A DNA stretch of 64,000 nucleotides, from positions 620,001 to 684,000 of the forward strand of contig NZ_SWCO01000001.1 of assembly GCF_005117025.1 (NCBI RefSeq), in the 5' to 3' direction. Below are positions 33,909-42,977 of the stretch, in pieces (position 1 is the first letter of the stretch; every line of letters begins with the position of its first letter). Under the pieces are notes generated by a model. It saw nothing but the letters and a program-made list of their open reading frames with translations, made no database searches and was not told the origin of the DNA. A program made the translations under genes and the position numbers. The stretch comes from Alteromonas portus. GTDB taxonomy: Bacteria; Pseudomonadota; Gammaproteobacteria; Enterobacterales; Alteromonadaceae.

Positions 33909-36551
33909 ATGTTTACAAATTCTAAGCTGGCTAAATCAGTCAAGCTAGCGTGCGCGTTTGGTGCTGCGTCCGCTTTTTCATTCTCAGGTGCTGTTCAAGC
34001 ACAAGAAGAGCAAGAAGCTGTTGCTGTCGAAAAAATCGAAGTAACGGGTTCACGTATCAAGCGTACTGACCTAGAAGGCGCTGCTCCGGTAGTTTCTATT
34101 ACCGCTGCTGACATCAAACTTGAAGGTGACTTCACTGTTGCTGACGCACTTCGCTCAAGCTCACTAAACTCTTTCGGTTCATTCTCAGAGCGTTCAGGTA
34201 GTTCTGCACAGTCACAAGCTACTATCAACCTTCGTGGTGCTGGTTCTCGTCGTACTCTAGTACTTCTTAACGGTCGTCGTTTCCCAGGTTCACCTACACT
34301 AGGTGGTGCTTCTGCAAACCTTAACGCTATTCCAATGGCTGCGGTTGAGCGTATCGACATCATGACTGAAGGTGCTTCTTCAATCTATGGTTCTGACGCG
34401 ATGGCTGGTGTTGTAAACATCATTCTTAAAGACAACTTTGAAGGTCTAACTTTCAACGTTGGTGCTGGTATGCGTGAGCAGGACGAAGGTACAACTTCTG
34501 CTGAATTCTCAGTTGTTGGTGGTATTTCTAACGACAAAGGTAACGTAACTTTCTCATTCGATCACCAGCGTCGTGAAGGTATTTCTGACGCAGACCGTGA
34601 TTACACAAAAGCAAAAATTGGTGACTTTGACGGCGACGGCGATATCCAAGCTTACACTGCAGACACTGTAGGTTGGTCTTACTTCGGTGCTACTGTATTG
34701 TCTCCTGACTTCTCAGAAGCACAGCCTTCACTTCTTTGTGACAGCCTTATCGCTGAATACGGCGAAGACACATTCCGTCGCGTAGACGCTGACGAAGATT
34801 GGGGCGAAGGTTCTGAGTACTGTATGTATGCGTTTGCTAACGTATCTTACAACACTGCATCAATCGACCGTAATACACTATATGTAAGTGCTGATTACGA
34901 AGTAATGGAAGATGTTGAGTGGTTTGGTCAAGCAATGGTTGTTCAAAACTCTTCATTTGGTCGTTACGCTCCTCCAGCTGCTGCATGGACTAACATGTCT
35001 GCTGATAACCCACATAACCCATATGGCGAAGACGGTGCATACGGTCTATTCCGCTGGGTTGGTATCGGTACTCGTGACGGTAACGTAGACGACTACAACC
35101 AAGACTACACTACTGGTCTTCGCGGTATGCTAGATTGGAACAATGCTGAGTGGGAAGTTTACTACCACTTCAACATGGCTGATAACAAGTCTGTTGGTCA
35201 GTATTACCTATCTTACTCTGGTCTTGCTTACAACGAAGCAAACGACATTGACCTAGGTTCTGATGAAGGTGTTGCGAACATGAAAGCAACAACACTTCAA
35301 GAGTCTAGCTCACGCTTCCACCAGTACTACGCAGGTATCGGTTTCGACATGTTCGAACTACCTGGTGGTATGGTTGCTCACTACTTCGGCGCTGAGTTCT
35401 TTGAACAAACTTACGCTGACATCTATGACGGTCAGTCTGAAGCTGGTCTAATCGGTGGTTCTGCGGGTAACTCTTCGCAAGGTGAACGTGACGTAACAGC
35501 ATTCTTCTTCGAATCTGTACTTCCATTCTCTGACACTGTAGAAGTGAACATTAAAGCTCGTTACGATGACTACTCTGATTTCGGTAGCAAGTTGTCACCA
35601 GCAGTATCTGCTCGTTGGGAACTAGCTGACGGTCTTGTACTTCGTGGTTCTTACTCTGAGTCTTTCCGTGCGCCAGGTCTTGACCTACTGAACGCTGCAC
35701 GTACTTTCTCTGCAGAAAGCGCAATTGACTACAATAACGGTTCTACTGTTTCTCGTCAGTACGATACTTACTACACTGCTAACGCTGAACTAGATGCTGA
35801 AACATCTGATTACATCAACCTTGGTGTAGCGTACGATGTGAACGACAACCTAAGCGTTAAACTTGATTACTTCAATCTTTCGATTGATAACGTAATCCAA
35901 GCTAAGTCTCTTCAAAACCTTCTATCTGACGAAGCTGCTGGCCTAATCACTGCGGTTTCGGTAGATACTGACACTTCAGACGAAACTTTCTACCTGAAGC
36001 GTGCAGATTCTGGTGTTCTAGTTGAAGCTGGTACTTCATACTTCAACGGTGCCGGTTTCGAAATTGAAGGTATTGACTTTACTGTTAACGCTAACCTAGA
36101 AACTGAATTCGGTAACTTCCGCTTCCAGAACGTTAACTCGTTCGTACTATCTTACGACACTGAAGTTGGTGGCATCGTTCAGGATATCGCTGGTTGGTCT
36201 GGTAGCCCAGAATTCAAATCAGTAGCTACTGCAGTTTGGAGCTTTGAAGAGCATACACTTGCTTGGAACATGACTTACACAGACAGCACGTCTGAGTTTG
36301 AAACAGCGCCTGTAGATGCAGACGGCGAAACTATCGTTGGTCCATACGACATCAACGGTAAGCTTGATAGCTGGTTAATTCACAACGTAACTTATACGTT
36401 CGACATGGCTGACTACGGTTCAATCACGCTAGCGGTTAACAACGTAACTGATGAAGATCCAGTGTTCTCATCTAATGGTACGTGGGACAACCAAGACCTA
36501 TACAACAACTTTGGTCGTGACTACCGTCTTAACTACCAAATTAGCTTCTAA
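33909..36551 (+). CDS. TonB-dependent receptor, highly expressed type
   Basis: 880 residues. It has a signal peptide (cut after AVQAQ, about residue 32), then EKIEVTGSRIKRTDLEGAAP (TonB-box region). The plug includes INLRGAGSRRTLVLLNGRRF and IYGSDAMAGVVNII, and a barrel ends NYQISF. This N-terminal style (SRIKR..., ...LNGRR) is typical of receptors for sugars, peptides or complex organics in marine gammaproteobacteria rather than siderophore receptors. Codon use is strongly biased (GGT, CGT, AAC, TTC, CTT), unlike the first receptor, implying high expression. It precedes the TonB operon at 37.9-42.8 kb, though a terminator and a methyltransferase gene lie between. Confidence 0.92.
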   Translation: MFTNSKLAKSVKLACAFGAASAFSFSGAVQAQEEQEAVAVEKIEVTGSRIKRTDLEGAAPVVSITAADIKLEGDFTVADALRSSSLNSFGSFSERSGSSAQSQATINLRGAGSRRTLVLLNGRRFPGSPTLGGASANLNAIPMAAVERIDIMTEGASSIYGSDAMAGVVNIILKDNFEGLTFNVGAGMREQDEGTTSAEFSVVGGISNDKGNVTFSFDHQRREGISDADRDYTKAKIGDFDGDGDIQAYTADTVGWSYFGATVLSPDFSEAQPSLLCDSLIAEYGEDTFRRVDADEDWGEGSEYCMYAFANVSYNTASIDRNTLYVSADYEVMEDVEWFGQAMVVQNSSFGRYAPPAAAWTNMSADNPHNPYGEDGAYGLFRWVGIGTRDGNVDDYNQDYTTGLRGMLDWNNAEWEVYYHFNMADNKSVGQYYLSYSGLAYNEANDIDLGSDEGVANMKATTLQESSSRFHQYYAGIGFDMFELPGGMVAHYFGAEFFEQTYADIYDGQSEAGLIGGSAGNSSQGERDVTAFFFESVLPFSDTVEVNIKARYDDYSDFGSKLSPAVSARWELADGLVLRGSYSESFRAPGLDLLNAARTFSAESAIDYNNGSTVSRQYDTYYTANAELDAETSDYINLGVAYDVNDNLSVKLDYFNLSIDNVIQAKSLQNLLSDEAAGLITAVSVDTDTSDETFYLKRADSGVLVEAGTSYFNGAGFEIEGIDFTVNANLETEFGNFRFQNVNSFVLSYDTEVGGIVQDIAGWSGSPEFKSVATAVWSFEEHTLAWNMTYTDSTSEFETAPVDADGETIVGPYDINGKLDSWLIHNVTYTFDMADYGSITLAVNNVTDEDPVFSSNGTWDNQDLYNNFGRDYRLNYQISF

Positions 36552-36566
36552 TTTTAGAATCTAGAT

Positions 36567-36595
36567 AAAAAAGGCCGAGCAATCGGCCTTTTTTT
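36567..36595 (+). terminator. Terminator of the receptor gene
   Basis: AAAAAA-GGCCGA-GCAA-TCGGCC-TTTTTTT hairpin. Confidence 0.92.
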
Positions 36596-36654
36596 ATTTG
36601 TGGATAAACAAATTTACCTTTTAAAGTACAGAGCACCAGTAAAGAGAACGTTTC

Positions 36655-37569
36655 ATGAATAGTTATTGGAGTGAATACTGGCAGCAGGGCCACGTTAACT
36701 CTTTTGCCGATTCAACAAGTCGTAATTATGAAGGCGAGCTTGCAGAGCAATGGTTGACGTTTTTCACTGAGACAAACGTCCACGGTGGAAAAGTTATTGA
36801 CCTTGCAACAGGTAATGGCGCGCTTATCGACCTGGCAGTAAATGTTGGTAATTATCGTAAGCCTGAATATATAGGTGTGGATTACGCAACTTTGAATATA
36901 GGCGATAATCTCAATCACCCTAATATAACCTTCTTGCAAGAACAGAATATTGAGTCGCTTCCATTTTCAGACAATGAAGTGACCGCTGTTGTCTCTCAGT
37001 TTGGTATCGAATATAGCGACCTAAATCTTACATTAAATGAAGTTAGCCGGGTTTTACGGCCTGGTGGAAAGTTTAGAGTGGTGGTTCATCGAAAGGAAAG
37101 TGTTATTGTTGAGCCGAACTTTCAAATACTTACAGTTGTACAAAGGCTTCAGGAGAAAGGTAGCCCTTTAGAAGTCTTGAAACGCTTGGTGACCGCGTTA
37201 AACGAATCTTCTAAGCCTAGTCAGAGTAAAGAAGCAATTCGATTGGAGCTGAATGAAAAAGTAGGAAAACTCGTCAATGAACATAAACAAGCATTGTACG
37301 ATACAAACTTCCCTACGCTTTTGAAAACGGTCTTAAATCCGAAAGTTTCGTTTTCACAAAAAAACGTTATCTTCGAAGAGTTCGATAAAGAGCTAGAATC
37401 TCATGGTGTTAGACTATCAGACCTAATCAATGCGGCAAGAGATGCAGAAGAGATTACGTTACTCGAAAGTAAATTAAAGTGTAATGACTTTATTGATATT
37501 TGTGTCTCAGACGTTGCTGATAAAAAAGGTTTAATAGGTACGACGATTAGTGCTACAAAAAGCAAGTAA
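36655..37569 (+). CDS. Class I SAM-dependent methyltransferase, substrate unknown
   Basis: 304 residues. The SAM-binding motif I is KVIDLATGNGALIDLAV (about 41-57). Motif II/III regions follow (IESLPFSDNEVTAVVSQFGI; EVSRVLRPGGKFRVVVH), as in Methyltransf_11 proteins. The C-terminal 140 residues are helical and charged with no recognised domain. Its codon use is less biased than both neighbours, so it is probably expressed at a lower level. It may belong with the TonB cluster only by position. Confidence 0.85.
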   Translation: MNSYWSEYWQQGHVNSFADSTSRNYEGELAEQWLTFFTETNVHGGKVIDLATGNGALIDLAVNVGNYRKPEYIGVDYATLNIGDNLNHPNITFLQEQNIESLPFSDNEVTAVVSQFGIEYSDLNLTLNEVSRVLRPGGKFRVVVHRKESVIVEPNFQILTVVQRLQEKGSPLEVLKRLVTALNESSKPSQSKEAIRLELNEKVGKLVNEHKQALYDTNFPTLLKTVLNPKVSFSQKNVIFEEFDKELESHGVRLSDLINAARDAEEITLLESKLKCNDFIDICVSDVADKKGLIGTTISATKSK

Positions 37570-37882
37570 TCTGTTGTGTTAGTAATCAATAACGGTGAAT
37601 ATCGATTCGTAAGGTATCGTTCAAGTTAAATTATTAACAAACAGATAGCATAAAAGGTGATTAATTGGACGATGAGTGAACAATTAACCTCCACTTCTAG
37701 TGTGCAAGTACTTTGCTAGCTTGACTCTACCGAGCAATCCATGTGAATATACTACGTTCGTAGTACTGACTATTGATGTCTGTGCTACATTCCTGAAACA
37801 AAATTGTGAAAGTTTTATACGCCCCTTGCCCGAATATTTTCCTTATCGGCGAGGATTCAAATAAGAAATTTGGTTGGGAACT
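37570..37882. other. Promoter region of the DUF3450-TonB operon
   Basis: 313 bases with no gene seen, AT-rich on the left. The next gene has GGGAAC before its ATG. No terminator was found after the methyltransferase gene. Confidence 0.4.
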
Positions 37883-38653
37883 ATGTCCAAAATGAGCAAG
37901 AGAACTCTTATTGCTTCTACTGTTATGGGTGCATTCGCACTAACAGGTAGCGCAGTCTCTGCAGATACGCTTGAAGATCTTCATAAAGAAGAAGCGAAAA
38001 TCCACGCGGCTGCAGCGAAATCTCAAGAAAAAATCAACACGTTGTTTGAACAGTCTCAAGAACTACTTGTTGAGTATCGTCAAACAGTAGATGAGACAGA
38101 AAACCTTAAAATCTACAACGATTACATCGCTAGCCTTGTTGCAGACCAGCAGCGTGGAATCGACTCTCTACAGCGTCAAATCGACAGCATCGAAGAAACT
38201 AAGCAGGGCATCGTTCCTCTTATGTTCCGCATGATCGATAGCCTTGAGCAGTTCATCAAGCTAGACCGTCCAATTCACTTGGAAGAACGTTTACAACGCG
38301 TAGAGCGTCTTCGTGATCTAATGGCTAACTCTAACGTGACTGTTTCTGAGCAGTTCCGTCAGGTACTAGAAGCGTACCTAGTAGAAGTTGAGTACGGTAC
38401 TAAGATCAACTCTTACCAAGGTACTATTGACGACGCAGGTACGGAAGTTACTGTAGACTTCTTCAACCTAGGTCGTGCAGCGCTAGTAGCACTTTCTCTT
38501 GACCAAACTCACGCATGGGTATGGAACAACGAAAGCCGCGTATGGGAAAAACTGGGTGACGAGTATCTGTCTTCAGTTGTTGACGCAGTTAAAATGGCTA
38601 ACAACGTCATTCCTGCGGATCTGATTAAACTACCAATTAGCGCAGCGGAGTAA
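37883..38653 (+). CDS. DUF3450 family periplasmic protein, TonB-system associated
   Basis: 256 residues from the ATG at 37883 (a TTG at 37874 is the longer option). It has a signal peptide (LIASTVMGAFALTGSAVSA), then a long coiled coil (about 25-110, DLHKEEAKIHAAAAKSQEKI). A globular part includes MFRMIDSLEQFIKLDRPIHL and TRAWVWN-like residues (QTHAWVWNNESRVWEKLGDE). DUF3450 genes commonly precede TtpC-ExbB-ExbD-TonB sets in Vibrio, Shewanella and Alteromonas. The molecular role is not established. It lies six bases before the TtpC-like gene, with highly biased codons. Confidence 0.88.
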   Translation: MSKMSKRTLIASTVMGAFALTGSAVSADTLEDLHKEEAKIHAAAAKSQEKINTLFEQSQELLVEYRQTVDETENLKIYNDYIASLVADQQRGIDSLQRQIDSIEETKQGIVPLMFRMIDSLEQFIKLDRPIHLEERLQRVERLRDLMANSNVTVSEQFRQVLEAYLVEVEYGTKINSYQGTIDDAGTEVTVDFFNLGRAALVALSLDQTHAWVWNNESRVWEKLGDEYLSSVVDAVKMANNVIPADLIKLPISAAE

Positions 38654-38659
38654 TTGTTA

Positions 38660-40018
38660 ATGAAACCAGTATTCAAATCTCTTTTAGCCGCTGCGACAGT
38701 TGCAGTTGCGGCAACCGGAGCGCAGGCTCAGGAAGCAAAGAGCCTAAAAGACCTTTTAGACCAGGTTCAACAGAACCGTGTTTCTGAAGCGCGTCTAGAC
38801 AAGCAACGCGAAGCTGAGTTCCAATCAGCACGTGCAGACAAGCAAGCACTACTTCGCAAAGCACAATCAGACCTACAAGCTGAACAGGCTCGTGGTGACC
38901 GTCTACAGAAGCAATTCTCAGACAACGAAGTAACACTAAACGAGAAAGCGGCTGAGCTAGACCAAGCAACTGGTACGCTTGGTGAGATGTTCGGTGTGGT
39001 ACGTCAAGCTTCTTCTGAAGCATACGGTCGTATCTCTACTTCAATCGTAAGTGCACAATTCCCTGGCCGTGGTCAATTCCTAGCAGAGATGTCAGAAGAT
39101 TCTAAAGGTCTTCCTAACATTAAAGAACTAGAAGACCTATGGTTTGCACTTCAAAAAGAAATGACTGAAGGTGGTGAAGTAGTTAAGTTTACCACTGAAG
39201 TAGTTAACCTAGACGGCGGTTCTTCACAGCAAGAAGTTGTTCGTGTTGGTACATTTAACCTTGTTGGTGAAGCAGGTTACCTAGCGTATGACGCTGAAGC
39301 TGAAGTTGTTCAGCCTCTTGGTCGTCAACCTGATGGTCACTTCGTAGCTTCTGCTGACGATCTAATCGAAGCAACCTCTGGCTTAGTTCCTTTCTACGCT
39401 GACCCGTCTCAAGGTGCAATCCTTGGACTGTTGAAGCAGAAAGCGACAATGGCTGAGCGCTATCACGCAGGTGGCCCAGTTGGTTATACAATTACGCTAA
39501 TGCTAGCGATTGGACTACTAATTGGTGTTTACAAGATGATCACGCTTACCATCACTGGTGGTAAAATGCGTTCACAGCTTAAGAACGTAAACAGCCCATC
39601 TGAAGGTAACCCTCTAGGTCGTATCCTTAAAGTTTATCAAGAGAACAAAACTGCTGATGCAGAAAACCTTGAACTTAAACTTGATGAAGCGATTCTTCGC
39701 GAGCTTCCAAAAATTGAAAGCGGCATCAACGTAATCAAGATTTTCGCAGCGATTGCTCCTCTACTAGGTCTACTAGGTACAGTACTAGGTATGATCGAGA
39801 CTTTCCAAACCATCACACTATTCGGTACTGGTGACCCACGTATGATGGCAGGAAGTATCTCAATGGCTCTTGTAACTACTGCTCAAGGTATTATCGCGGC
39901 TCTGCCTCTAATCCTTACTCACAGCATCGTAGCTTCTCGTAGCAAGTCAATCATCCACATTCTAGATGAGCAAACTGCGGGTATCGTAGCTGCTCACTCA
40001 GAGTCGGAGAAAGCGTAA
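38660..40018 (+). CDS. MotA/TolQ/ExbB proton channel protein with periplasmic coiled-coil extension (TtpC-like)
   Basis: 452 residues. It has a signal-like N-terminus (MKPVFKSLLAAATVAVAATG), a coiled coil (about 28-110) and a periplasmic domain, with three membrane helices in the last 180 residues. The ExbB-type core is IKIFAAIAPLLGLLGTVLGM and AQGIIAALPLILTHSIVA. The arrangement matches TtpC, an extra component required by Vibrio TonB2 systems. The start at 38660 has GGAG nine bases upstream. It is followed by a separate short ExbB. Confidence 0.9.
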   Translation: MKPVFKSLLAAATVAVAATGAQAQEAKSLKDLLDQVQQNRVSEARLDKQREAEFQSARADKQALLRKAQSDLQAEQARGDRLQKQFSDNEVTLNEKAAELDQATGTLGEMFGVVRQASSEAYGRISTSIVSAQFPGRGQFLAEMSEDSKGLPNIKELEDLWFALQKEMTEGGEVVKFTTEVVNLDGGSSQQEVVRVGTFNLVGEAGYLAYDAEAEVVQPLGRQPDGHFVASADDLIEATSGLVPFYADPSQGAILGLLKQKATMAERYHAGGPVGYTITLMLAIGLLIGVYKMITLTITGGKMRSQLKNVNSPSEGNPLGRILKVYQENKTADAENLELKLDEAILRELPKIESGINVIKIFAAIAPLLGLLGTVLGMIETFQTITLFGTGDPRMMAGSISMALVTTAQGIIAALPLILTHSIVASRSKSIIHILDEQTAGIVAAHSESEKA

Positions 40019-40019
40019 T

Positions 40020-40544
40020 ATGAATTACCTGATTGGATTATTCGAATCGGTCAGGGACTTTATCGCTACCGGCGGTGACGTACTTTATTTCGTTGCTGCC
40101 GCGCTCTTTCTCATGTGGGTTTTAATGATTGAGCGTTACTGGTATTTAACTTCGGTCTTCCCAAAGGTGAAGAAAAACATCATCGCGAATTGGGATGCCC
40201 GAGCAGATACCACATCATGGTATGCGCATAGAATCCGTGACGCGTGGATTTCTCAAGCGTCAGACGATCTAAACGCTAGAATGCTGATTATCAGAACCAT
40301 TATTGCAATGTGTCCATTAATCGGTCTACTTGGAACAGTAACCGGTATGATCAGTGTTTTCGAGACAATGGCAACACAGGGCACCAGCAACGCACGTCTA
40401 ATGGCAGCTGGTATCTCTATGGCAACTATCCCGACTATGGCGGGAATGGTAGCCGCGCTATCTGGGCTGTTCATCAGTTCACGTCTTGAAGCGAAAGTGA
40501 AGCTGGCAAGAGAAGGGCTAGTTGATAGCCTGCCACATCATTAG
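40020..40544 (+). CDS. exbB: ExbB proton channel subunit (TonB2-type, short)
   Basis: 174 residues with three membrane helices: DVLYFVAAALFLMWVLMIERYW, TIIAMCPLIGLLGTVTGMIS and TIPTMAGMVAALSGLFISSR. It is the short ExbB form found in TonB2 systems and pairs with ExbD to turn proton flow into TonB motion. It starts one base after the TtpC-like gene. Confidence 0.93.
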   Translation: MNYLIGLFESVRDFIATGGDVLYFVAAALFLMWVLMIERYWYLTSVFPKVKKNIIANWDARADTTSWYAHRIRDAWISQASDDLNARMLIIRTIIAMCPLIGLLGTVTGMISVFETMATQGTSNARLMAAGISMATIPTMAGMVAALSGLFISSRLEAKVKLAREGLVDSLPHH

Positions 40545-40555
40545 AGAGAGAGATT

Positions 40556-40954
40556 ATGGCTCGAAAAGTCAGAACCGAGGAAGAAGATGCACAGATCGAC
40601 ATGACACCCATGTTGGATATCGTGTTTATCATGCTGATCTTCTTTATCGTTACCACTGTTTTCGTTAAAGAAGCAGGGATCGAAGTCAACAAGCCAGATG
40701 CGAGCCAGGCGATTCTTCACAAAAATGCAAACATTTTCATCGCCGTAACGGAAGACGGAAATGTATGGCTAGACAAGCGTGAAGTAGCGCCGGACAGCGT
40801 AAGAGCGAATATTGAAAGACTGCTTACCGAGCAGCCTACTGACTACGTAATCATTCAAGCTGATATTAAAGCGAAGCATGGTTTAGTAGTTGAAATTATG
40901 GATCAGGTTAAAGCCGCTGGCGTTAACCGAGTCTCGGTAGCGGCAAGGGGATAA
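40556..40954 (+). CDS. exbD: ExbD biopolymer transport protein
   Basis: 132 residues. The single membrane helix bears the essential Asp (IDMTPMLDIVFIMLIFFIVT). The periplasmic domain ends VKAAGVNRVSVAARG as in ExbD/TolR. AGAGAGAG precedes the start. It works in a complex with ExbB and TonB. Confidence 0.95.
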   Translation: MARKVRTEEEDAQIDMTPMLDIVFIMLIFFIVTTVFVKEAGIEVNKPDASQAILHKNANIFIAVTEDGNVWLDKREVAPDSVRANIERLLTEQPTDYVIIQADIKAKHGLVVEIMDQVKAAGVNRVSVAARG

Positions 40955-40955
40955 G

Positions 40956-41567
40956 ATGTTACGTATACTTGTATCTATTGTATTAGGTGCTGCGGTCGCA
41001 TTTGCCCTGTTCGTTCTAATGGCCAAGTTGATTGAAAATTCATCTAGACCAGCAGACGAAGTACCGCCTGCACCGGTTATCGATATTGTAATGCAGGAAC
41101 CAGACGACCAGACGCAAACGCGTACTCGTGTTCCACCACCACCGCCGCCTCCGCCTCCACAGCCTCCTAAAATGGAGCAAGTTGAGCCGGAAACAGCGGA
41201 ACCTGATGCAGATGGCTTTAGCTTAGCTATACCAGCTATCGACACAGGTGGTGTTGGTGTAAACATCGGTGGTGTTGGTGCAATGCAACGTGACGGTGAA
41301 GCTACACCTATCGTACGTATCGACCCGAAATATCCACCTGATGCAGCCCGTGACGGCCGTGAAGGTTGGGTAAGATTGTCTTTCACTATCAACGAAGTTG
41401 GTGGTGTTGAAGATATCGAAGTTATCGAAGCTGAACCTAAGCGCGTATTCGACCGTGAAGCACGTCGTGCTCTACGTAAGTGGAAATACAAGCCTAAGAT
41501 CGTTGATGGCAAGCCGGTTAAACAACCTGGCATGTTCGTACAGCTAGACTTTAAACTGGAGCAATGA
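40956..41567 (+). CDS. tonB: TonB energy transducer (TonB2-type)
   Basis: 203 residues. It has an N-terminal anchor (LRILVSIVLGAAVAFALFVL), then a proline run (RVPPPPPPPPPQPP, about 57-70) and an acidic spacer. The TonB C-terminal domain follows (IVRIDPKYPPDAARDGREGW; REARRALRKWKYKPK). The proline part is short, as in TonB2 proteins, so the reach across the periplasm may depend on the partner proteins. It begins one base after exbD and overlaps the next gene (ATGA). Confidence 0.96.
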   Translation: MLRILVSIVLGAAVAFALFVLMAKLIENSSRPADEVPPAPVIDIVMQEPDDQTQTRTRVPPPPPPPPPQPPKMEQVEPETAEPDADGFSLAIPAIDTGGVGVNIGGVGAMQRDGEATPIVRIDPKYPPDAARDGREGWVRLSFTINEVGGVEDIEVIEAEPKRVFDREARRALRKWKYKPKIVDGKPVKQPGMFVQLDFKLEQ

Positions 41568-41569
41568 TC

Positions 41570-42835
41570 ATGATGAAACGTACATTCAAAATGTCAGCCG
41601 TTGCTTTAGTGCTAGGCGCAGGCGCGGTGCTTTCAGCACCCGCTGCTCTAGCGCAGTCATCACCTGTTGTTTGTCCTGGATATGAGAAGGGAAAAACAAC
41701 GCTAGTAGGTGAGCGTACCGGTAAAAAAGTTCAAAAAGCTTTTGAATTCTATAATGAAGACCAGCTTACCGAAGCGTTAAATGTACTTTATGAAATCGAC
41801 GCGTCTGACGATTTCGATAAAGCCTACGTTAATCGTTTCATTGGTAACCTGTTGGCTTCACAAGAAGGTCAAGGCGGCAAGGCGTTAAACTATTTGGTTG
41901 GCTCTGTTGAACCAAAAGTACTTAACGACACTGAGCACTCTCAAACACTTAAACTAATAGGTGATTTGAGTATGCAGGAAGAGAAATACACTGATGCCAT
42001 CAAATGGTATAACAAGTGGATGGAATTTACCTGTAAAGAAGATGCAGACGTGTACACTCGCCTTGCGCAAGCTTATTTTGAGTCTAAGCAGTTAGCTAAG
42101 ATGGTTGAGCCAGCAGACAAGGCTATTGCTTTGTATGAAGAGCCAAACAAGAACCCTTATGTTCTAAAGCTGACTTCTTATTACGAGCGTAAGATGTACC
42201 CTGAGACGGTTTCTGTTGCGGAAGAGTTAGTTAAGACTTTTCCTGAAGAGAAAACTTGGTGGTCGCGTCTAGGCTTTTTCTACATCTTGGTTGAAGATTA
42301 TAAAAAAGGTCTTTCAACACTAGAGCTTGCATATATGCAGGGTTATCTAGAAAAAGATTCAGAAATCAAAACGCTTGCTCAGCTTTATCAAAGTAACGGT
42401 ATGCCTTACAAAGCTGCTAAGTTACTTGAGAAGCACATGAAAGAAGGCTTGCTGAAAGACGATGCTGATATGCTAGCTAACATCGCTAATGCGTATCACC
42501 AGGCTAAGAACTTTAAAACAGCAGCAAACTTGTACGCACAAGCTGCAGCTAAGAGTTCAGACCCTGAGCACTATCGTAAGCAAGGTACGCTTTTACTTGT
42601 AGCTGAAGATTACAAAGGCGCTATTAAAGCACTAGAGAATGCTCTAGAGCGTGGCGCTGAAGACCCTGAGAAGATTCACTTCACACTTATGGAAGCGAAC
42701 TTCTATGCTGGTAACTTCAAGTCTGCATACATGCACGTACAAGAAGCTAAGAAAGATCGCTCACTACGCCGCAACGCTGCTGCGTGGGAACCTTACATTA
42801 AGGAAAAAGCGAAAAACCGTGGCATTAGTATCTAA
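41570..42835 (+). CDS. Periplasmic TPR-repeat protein of the TonB operon
   Basis: 421 residues from the ATG at 41570, which has GGAG eight bases upstream (41564 is too close to it). Signal peptide (SAVALVLGAGAVLSAPAALA) is followed by about nine helical TPR-like repeats, such as DAIKWYNKWMEFTCKEDADV, GLSTLELAYMQGYLEKDSEI and AANLYAQAAAKSSDPEHYRK. A TPR gene after tonB2 is common in this gene order. Its binding partner is unknown. A strong terminator follows, closing the operon. Confidence 0.88.
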   Translation: MMKRTFKMSAVALVLGAGAVLSAPAALAQSSPVVCPGYEKGKTTLVGERTGKKVQKAFEFYNEDQLTEALNVLYEIDASDDFDKAYVNRFIGNLLASQEGQGGKALNYLVGSVEPKVLNDTEHSQTLKLIGDLSMQEEKYTDAIKWYNKWMEFTCKEDADVYTRLAQAYFESKQLAKMVEPADKAIALYEEPNKNPYVLKLTSYYERKMYPETVSVAEELVKTFPEEKTWWSRLGFFYILVEDYKKGLSTLELAYMQGYLEKDSEIKTLAQLYQSNGMPYKAAKLLEKHMKEGLLKDDADMLANIANAYHQAKNFKTAANLYAQAAAKSSDPEHYRKQGTLLLVAEDYKGAIKALENALERGAEDPEKIHFTLMEANFYAGNFKSAYMHVQEAKKDRSLRRNAAAWEPYIKEKAKNRGISI

Positions 42836-42852
42836 TAAACGGTATTAGCTAT

Positions 42853-42880
42853 AAAAGCCTCCTTCGGGAGGCTTTTTTTT
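42853..42880 (+). terminator. Terminator of the TonB operon
   Basis: AAAAGCCTCC-TTCG-GGAGGCTTTT hairpin with the stable TTCG loop and eight T residues. Confidence 0.95.
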
Positions 42881-42977
42881 GCTTCCAGCCTAGGCATGCT
42901 TGAATAAGAAACGGGACATCAGATTTTTTACGCTTATTTTTATTCTACCTTAAAGCACTCTTTGCCTACTTCAAAAG

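Noticed and set aside
40883..41533. 216-codon antisense frame over exbD/tonB
   Set aside because: Its glycine run is the complement of the TonB proline run; the sense genes are well supported.
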